Translations under genes and position numbers: made by a program
The notes under the pieces: generated by a model
What the model was told of the DNA's origin: nothing
Databases searched by the model: none
Seen by the model: the letters and a program-made list of their open reading frames with translations, nothing else
Part shown: positions 6,073-10,205 of the stretch, piece after piece
Layout: each line of letters opens with the position of its first letter
Position numbering within the stretch: position 1 is the first letter of the stretch
Source of the DNA: CAZKUN01 sp964555935
GTDB taxonomy: Bacteria; Armatimonadota; Zipacnadia; Zipacnadales; VGFC01
Length of the DNA: 10,205 bases
Assembly: GCA_964555935.1 (NCBI GenBank)
Contig: CAZKUN010000300.1
Location: forward strand, 1 to 10,205
Direction of reading: 5' to 3'

Positions 6073-6801
6073 CTACTCGAACTGGCTGTAGTATTCCTCG
6101 ACAGGCTCGAAGTCGACGGTCGAATCGAACTCCATGCCGAGGCGCTCGTAAAGCCCGCGGCGGGCCTTCATATCCGCGAGCAAGATCGCGCGGGCGTGGA
6201 CGGCGACCTCCTGGGCAACCGACTGCGGCACCACGATTACGCCGTCATCGTCGCAGCCGACCATGTCGCCGGGCTCCACCTTCACGCCGCCGCATCCGAC
6301 GGTCACCTCGGTGTCGACGACCTCAATGCGTCCGGGGATGATCGTCCGTCCGCGCCTGCGAGCGCAGATGGGCGTCTTCTGCAGCCCGACCTCGGCGGTG
6401 TCGCGGCAGTAGCCATCAGTGATGATCCCCACCGCGCCGGCGGCCATGCAACTGAGGCTATTGCACGAGCCCCAGAAGCCGACCTCGCCGCTGCCGCCCG
6501 TGTCCGTGATGATGACATGGCCGGGCTGGATCAGGTCATCGACGCCCCGGTGGCCGACTTCCTTGAACCAGATTCCGTGGGCGTTGACGATGTCTTCGGT
6601 CGAGTCGAGTTTCCACATGGGCCGATTGGCCGGGACGCAGCGCATCGTGAGCGCGGGTCCCCAGAAGGTCATCCCGAGCCAAAGCGGACGGACGTCGGCG
6701 TCCATGAGTCCAACGTCGAAGTAGCCGACGCCATCCATCGCATCAGCGACATCGACGACGCGGAGGTGCTTGTAGAGCCTTCGGAGTTCGAATGGGTTCA
6801 T
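6073..6801 (-). CDS. RraA-family protein (HMG/CHA aldolase-like)
   Basis: This 242-residue cytoplasmic protein belongs to the RraA/dimethylmenaquinone-methyltransferase-like superfamily, whose enzymes include divalent-metal-dependent 4-hydroxy-4-methyl-2-oxoglutarate and related pyruvate aldolases. It shows the core AAGAVGIITDGYCRD (120-134), with R133 and D134 in the position of the substrate-binding Arg and metal-site Asp of HMG/CHA aldolase, and the late strand PGDMVGCDDDGVIVVP (177-192). The residue after WG in the segment before the core (WGSCN, 110-114) is Ser where aldolase members often have Glu, so the exact reaction is uncertain. Start ATG at 6801 is set by a perfect AGGAGG 6 nt before it. 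It lies 16 nt after the polysaccharide-lyase-like gene, so the two form an operon. In this setting it may cleave a keto acid derived from sugar acids; that is inference. A non-catalytic regulator role like that of E. coli RraA is less likely. Confidence 0.85.
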   Translation of the reverse strand: MNPFELRRLYKHLRVVDVADAMDGVGYFDVGLMDADVRPLWLGMTFWGPALTMRCVPANRPMWKLDSTEDIVNAHGIWFKEVGHRGVDDLIQPGHVIITDTGGSGEVGFWGSCNSLSCMAAGAVGIITDGYCRDTAEVGLQKTPICARRRGRTIIPGRIEVVDTEVTVGCGGVKVEPGDMVGCDDDGVIVVPQSVAQEVAVHARAILLADMKARRGLYERLGMEFDSTVDFEPVEEYYSQFE

Positions 6802-6807
6802 ATGAAG

Positions 6808-6813
6808 CCTCCT
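6808..6813 (-). promoter_or_regulatory. Shine-Dalgarno AGGAGG for the RraA-family gene
   Basis: The plus-strand CCTCCT reads AGGAGG on the minus strand, 6 nt before the ATG at 6801. It lies between the stop of the upstream lyase-like gene (6818) and this start, and it rules out the in-frame ATG at 6837, which would overlap the upstream gene. Confidence 0.8.
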
Positions 6814-6817
6814 ATCA

Positions 6818-9800
6818 TCACTGTGCAGCGACGTCAATGACGACTGCTCGCCCGTTGTTGTCGGCGGCGATCAGTCCATCGGTCGTGAGGGCGAGATGGC
6901 GAACAGGCCGGTCGCCGATCTGGGCGCGGGCGGCGGGAGTGAGGTCGGGTCCGGCGGCGAGGATTACGTCTCCCGTCCGGAGCCCGACGGCCAGGCGGGC
7001 GTCTGGGAGGGGCTGGAGCCGGGTGATCGCCGCGCCGAAGGACTGGCTGAAGCGAAACGCGCCGTCCGCGCCAAGCACGTAGAGAAACCCGTCCTGGCCG
7101 CCGCCGACGATCTCGGGCGATCCGTCGCCGTCGATGTCGAGCATTGCGGCGTCTCGCGGGTGGATGGGCGAGTCGGCAAATGACCAGCGACAGCGCATGG
7201 CCTTGAGGTCGTAGCAGGCGAGATCCGAGCCGCCCCCGCCGACGTAGCACTCCGCCGCGCCGTCGCCATCGAGATCGCGAAGCCACACGCGACATGGGCT
7301 GACGCCAAGGAAGGACCCGAAGCCGATTGTCTGGCGGGGCCGGCCGGGGCGGAGGACATTGACGCCGCTGGTTGTGACCGCGACGAACTCGGCCATCCCG
7401 TCACCGTCCACATCACCGAACGCGCCGCCCGTGCCGGTGTACCGATAGACCTCCTCATCGATGACCGCATCACCCGCGTGGTTGAGGACCATCGCCCAGT
7501 TGTGCAGGCTGAGGCCCAACTCCACGCGTCCGTCGCCATCGAGGTCGCCGGCGCTGAGCGCATTGGCCGAGTTCGTGAGGTCGCGCCGCCAGCGCACGGA
7601 GCCATCCGGCCGGTAGACGGTAATGGCCTTCTCGGTCGCGATGGCGATGTCGGGTCGACCCGTCCCATCGAAATCGACGGCAATGGGAGGCGCGGTCAGA
7701 GCGGCGTCGAGCGCGAAGGGAATGGGGCCGTAAGGCGGGATGGGGGCGAGGGGCGGCGGAAGATCCAGGCGCTCAGCCACCGGCCACTCCGCCAGTTGCG
7801 CGCCGGCGCCTGAGGAGGACGATCGCGCGGGCTTGAGAGTCGGGGTCCGTGGCTTCGGGTGCTCGGAGTCCGTGGCATAGATGAGGGTCTGAAGCGTGAT
7901 CGGCTCGCCGGGGCTGAGATGGGCGTGCATCGTCTGCCGGACGCCCTCCTCGCAGGGCGAAACCGACCGCTCGGGCGTGCCGATGATGTGAAGCGTGACG
8001 TCGTTGGCCTGGGCGGTTGCGCCCGCGCCGTCGATCTCAAATGCGTGATGCGATAGCCACGTCTGGGCGAGGAAGTAATCGCCCTCCTCGTGGGCATCGA
8101 CCTCATCAGACACCACGAACCAGTGCCCGCCCTCCCAGCGGATGTGGCGCGTCCATGTCACCCCATCGTGCTGATTCGCTTGCAGGCTCAGCGTCGCGAG
8201 GTCATTCCCCACGATCTCAGACGCGACCGACTGCTTCGCGCCGGGCTTGCCGCTACTCACGAACAGCGTGTTCATCTCAAGCCGGCTCTCAACGTTACGC
8301 GCGTCCCACTGTGATTTCAGCAGGTGCTCGCCCAGCGCGTCGAAGCGGACGATGGCATTGATGTCGTCATACGACCACTCCATTCCCTGCAGCCCGTCGA
8401 TCACGACGAACGCATCATCGCGCTCGAGGCCCGAGCGAAGCGTGATGCGCTTGAACGAGTGGTCGTGGGAAATGGGATCAACCACGTAACGCCCAGGCGT
8501 CCGCTGGTAGCCGCCCTGCCAGCGATTGGGATTGGCGTGCATGTAGTCGTAGAGCGTCTCGCCGAGGGGCAGGACCGTTACGCCCGTGGCGGAGTCGCGC
8601 AACGCCTCCCACCCGCCCGAGGGCTGGCGCTCGAAGTTCCACCACGGGACGGGCGCGCCCTGCCAACCGCCCATGTGCAGCAGGAATGAGTTGTACGGCC
8701 ACCGCTGCTGGCGGCGCCGGAAGGCGGCATAGCCCGAGCCGGGGTAGAGCCAGTCGGCCGCGTTGAGCACTTCCCCGCCGAAGGCCAGTTGTTTCGTGTT
8801 GGCATTATGCCCGTTGGAGGCCAGCCCCCCGGTGCTACCGATGTTGGCGACCCAGTAATCGGCGAGCGCTTGCAGCGAGCCGTTGTCTACATACTTCATC
8901 TCACCGGTCCGCAACGCGTAGCGCAGGACCATCTCGCCCTCATCGTTGAGGAGCTGGACGCCGTCGGCGTACCAGTAGCTCTCAGCCAGACGCTCCGCGT
9001 AGCGCGTAGCGTGGGCGACCCAGTCATCTGCGAGAGCGCGCTGCTCGTCGGTCAGCTTGCAGTTGCGCAGCAGGTACTCCCCGTGCATCCCGACCCACGT
9101 CGTGCCGGCGATCTGGTGGCGGTTGAAGAAATGGACCTCCGGCAGCGGCACGTCCTTGCACTTGTAGATGAAGTAGGCGTTGCGGTTGAGGTAGGCGAGT
9201 TGGTAGAGGTAGTCCGTGATGCGATCGCGCTCGGCGTCGGTGAAGGCGTCGGTCTCTTCGATGAGATCCCACGCGATGATGAGCGCGTTGAGGCTGTACT
9301 CGACGAGATCGCCACGCCCCTCCGAGTAGAGCTTCGCCAGCGGCTCGAGCTGGTCGGCGCAGCCCATGACAAGTTGCTTGAAGGCCTCCGCGTCGCGCGG
9401 GTCAGCCGTCGCCCAGTAGCGGACGCCGAAGATCGCAGCCACGGCCGTGACGCGGTCCTTCCAGACGAGCAGATCGCGACGGTCCTCGCCCGTGAACATG
9501 AGCCCATCCGCGTGTCCGAAGGTGGCGTAGCGGTCGAGGTTATCGGTGATGCGCGTCAACGCGTCGCTGCGCCTATTCTCGATCTCAGCGGCCTCGCCCG
9601 CGAGCTTCACCTTATGCAGGAACGGGAAGTGGGGCGCGTCGTCAACGATGAGCGAGGCGGCGAGCCGCGAGACAGCCGCGCGGCATCCTTCGACGTCAGA
9701 GCCTGTGGCCACGATGCAATTCTGGCCATGGACGAACGGGCTGCAGATGGTGCGGAGTTGGGATCCGCCTGGCCCAGGATACAGCACGTCGGTGGGGTCG

Positions 9801-10135
9801 AAGTGCTTGCAGTAGAGGCGTTCGAGGACGGCGTTGTTATCGAACTGGCCAAGCAGGATGAAGTGCCGGTCGAGGGTCTCGGGCTTGATCGTCCGAGGGC
9901 GATGGCCGACGTAATCCGAGGCGCTCTCGATCGGAATGCGGACACCGGAGTTGGTCGCCAAGGTGTCCGACAGCTGCTCCGCGATTCCGCGGTAGGCCGG
10001 ATCGTCGGGGATGAGGATAGCGGCGCGCGGGGTCTCGCGCGTACCGATGGGCGTCTCGCGCAGGATCGGCAAGCGCTCGACGGGCGCGCATGATGCTGCC
10101 ACGGCCAGGCACATCGCGAGGAGTGCAATCAACAT
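6818..10135 (-). CDS. Large lipoprotein: heparinase II/III-like polysaccharide lyase with VCBS/FG-GAP repeats
   Basis: This 1105-residue secreted lipoprotein has a short hydrophobic leader ending in AASC (C16, +2 Ala) but no Lys/Arg at the very N-terminus, which is unusual. Residues about 36-165 form an alpha/beta domain like the N-terminal domains of GH67/DUF4838-type proteins (AAILIPDDPAYRGIAEQL; ILLGQFDNN; IVATGSDVEG). Residues about 190-510 are alpha-helical and Trp/Tyr-rich, with NRHQIAG (338-344) resembling the Asn-His active-site region of alpha/alpha-toroid lyases. Residues about 540-755 look like the beta-sandwich (SHDHSFKRITLRSG, 556-569). After a Pro-rich linker (about 757-805), five calcium-binding DxDGxG motifs lie at 821, 864, 908, 954 and 1000, spaced 43-46 residues as in a VCBS/FG-GAP beta-propeller. 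It probably cleaves or binds a polysaccharide at the cell surface; the PL family and substrate are not assigned. Start ATG 10135 has GGGAGG 10 nt upstream and a stop codon shortly before it in frame. Confidence 0.8.
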   Translation of the reverse strand: MLIALLAMCLAVAASCAPVERLPILRETPIGTRETPRAAILIPDDPAYRGIAEQLSDTLATNSGVRIPIESASDYVGHRPRTIKPETLDRHFILLGQFDNNAVLERLYCKHFDPTDVLYPGPGGSQLRTICSPFVHGQNCIVATGSDVEGCRAAVSRLAASLIVDDAPHFPFLHKVKLAGEAAEIENRRSDALTRITDNLDRYATFGHADGLMFTGEDRRDLLVWKDRVTAVAAIFGVRYWATADPRDAEAFKQLVMGCADQLEPLAKLYSEGRGDLVEYSLNALIIAWDLIEETDAFTDAERDRITDYLYQLAYLNRNAYFIYKCKDVPLPEVHFFNRHQIAGTTWVGMHGEYLLRNCKLTDEQRALADDWVAHATRYAERLAESYWYADGVQLLNDEGEMVLRYALRTGEMKYVDNGSLQALADYWVANIGSTGGLASNGHNANTKQLAFGGEVLNAADWLYPGSGYAAFRRRQQRWPYNSFLLHMGGWQGAPVPWWNFERQPSGGWEALRDSATGVTVLPLGETLYDYMHANPNRWQGGYQRTPGRYVVDPISHDHSFKRITLRSGLERDDAFVVIDGLQGMEWSYDDINAIVRFDALGEHLLKSQWDARNVESRLEMNTLFVSSGKPGAKQSVASEIVGNDLATLSLQANQHDGVTWTRHIRWEGGHWFVVSDEVDAHEEGDYFLAQTWLSHHAFEIDGAGATAQANDVTLHIIGTPERSVSPCEEGVRQTMHAHLSPGEPITLQTLIYATDSEHPKPRTPTLKPARSSSSGAGAQLAEWPVAERLDLPPPLAPIPPYGPIPFALDAALTAPPIAVDFDGTGRPDIAIATEKAITVYRPDGSVRWRRDLTNSANALSAGDLDGDGRVELGLSLHNWAMVLNHAGDAVIDEEVYRYTGTGGAFGDVDGDGMAEFVAVTTSGVNVLRPGRPRQTIGFGSFLGVSPCRVWLRDLDGDGAAECYVGGGGSDLACYDLKAMRCRWSFADSPIHPRDAAMLDIDGDGSPEIVGGGQDGFLYVLGADGAFRFSQSFGAAITRLQPLPDARLAVGLRTGDVILAAGPDLTPAARAQIGDRPVRHLALTTDGLIAADNNGRAVVIDVAAQ

Positions 10136-10205
10136 CGCCAGGTCGCCTCCCTACCCGGGATTGCCCATATGGAACTGGGCGCCCCGGCGTTGGCTGAGCA
10201 GTCAG
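10136..10205 (-). other. Leader region of the lyase-like gene
   Basis: It contains the ribosome site GGGAGG (10146-10151) and a five-codon in-frame mini-ORF (10151-10168) whose stop overlaps that site. I see no convincing -10/-35 pair; the promoter probably lies beyond the window edge or is not of the common type. A TGA at 10202-10204 might end an upstream gene, but too little is present to tell. Confidence 0.3.

Noticed and set aside
5971..6840. Plus-strand open frame of 289 codons across the terminator and the RraA gene
   Set aside because: It is antisense to the RraA-family gene, starts inside a hairpin region and runs through the terminator; there is no ribosome site and no motif.
8789..10093. 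Long open frame (434 codons) on the plus strand opposite the lyase-like gene
   Set aside because: It is antisense to a gene with clear domain motifs. Its translation is rich in Val, Asp, Glu, Arg and Ala with no recognisable motif, as expected from GC-rich antisense DNA.
10151..10168. Five-codon leader peptide before the lyase-like gene
   Set aside because: Such a short ATG-to-TAG stretch is expected by chance, and it has no codon pattern suggesting attenuation and no visible ribosome site.

Overview
The window is about 10.2 kb of GC-rich bacterial DNA. It carries six intact genes, one decayed gene end and one structured convergent intergenic region. High GC, lipoprotein signal peptides on two exported proteins, a large polysaccharide-lyase-like lipoprotein with VCBS/FG-GAP repeats, and an RraA-like enzyme beside a sugar ABC transporter suggest an uncultivated polysaccharide-degrading bacterium, for example Armatimonadota or the Planctomycetota/Verrucomicrobiota/Lentisphaerota sphere. 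This taxonomic guess is weak: no rRNA or marker gene is present.

Plus strand, 1-5840. Bases 1-101 hold the damaged C-terminal end of an amidohydrolase_2-type gene. It is followed by an AAA/ABC-like ATPase of DUF3696 type (169-1491) and a small PIN-like putative nuclease (1488-2042) whose start overlaps the ATPase stop. This pair has the architecture of a two-gene defence or toxin module. It then overlaps by 8 bp a carbohydrate ABC transporter set: RbsA-type double ATPase (2035-3561), RbsC-type permease (3579-4643) and a lipoprotein substrate-binding protein (4698-5840), the last with a consensus -10 box in front of it.

The most striking object is the substrate-binding protein. Its type I periplasmic-binding fold appears circularly permuted: the half that is normally C-terminal follows the signal peptide and tether, then comes a linker, and the normally N-terminal half ends the protein.

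Intergenic region, 5841-6072. This stretch between convergent operons contains a nested 73-nt imperfect palindrome, two further perfect 8-bp hairpins, a 17-nt direct repeat and a rho-independent-like terminator. It looks like a mosaic of two short sequence words.

Minus strand, 10135-6073. A 1105-residue lipoprotein (N-terminal alpha/beta domain, heparinase II/III-like toroid plus beta-sandwich, C-terminal VCBS/FG-GAP repeats) is followed after 16 nt by an RraA-family enzyme. A plausible joint role is external cleavage of a polysaccharide, import of sugar or sugar-acid products by the ABC transporter, and an aldolase-like step by the RraA protein. The substrate cannot be read from the sequence.
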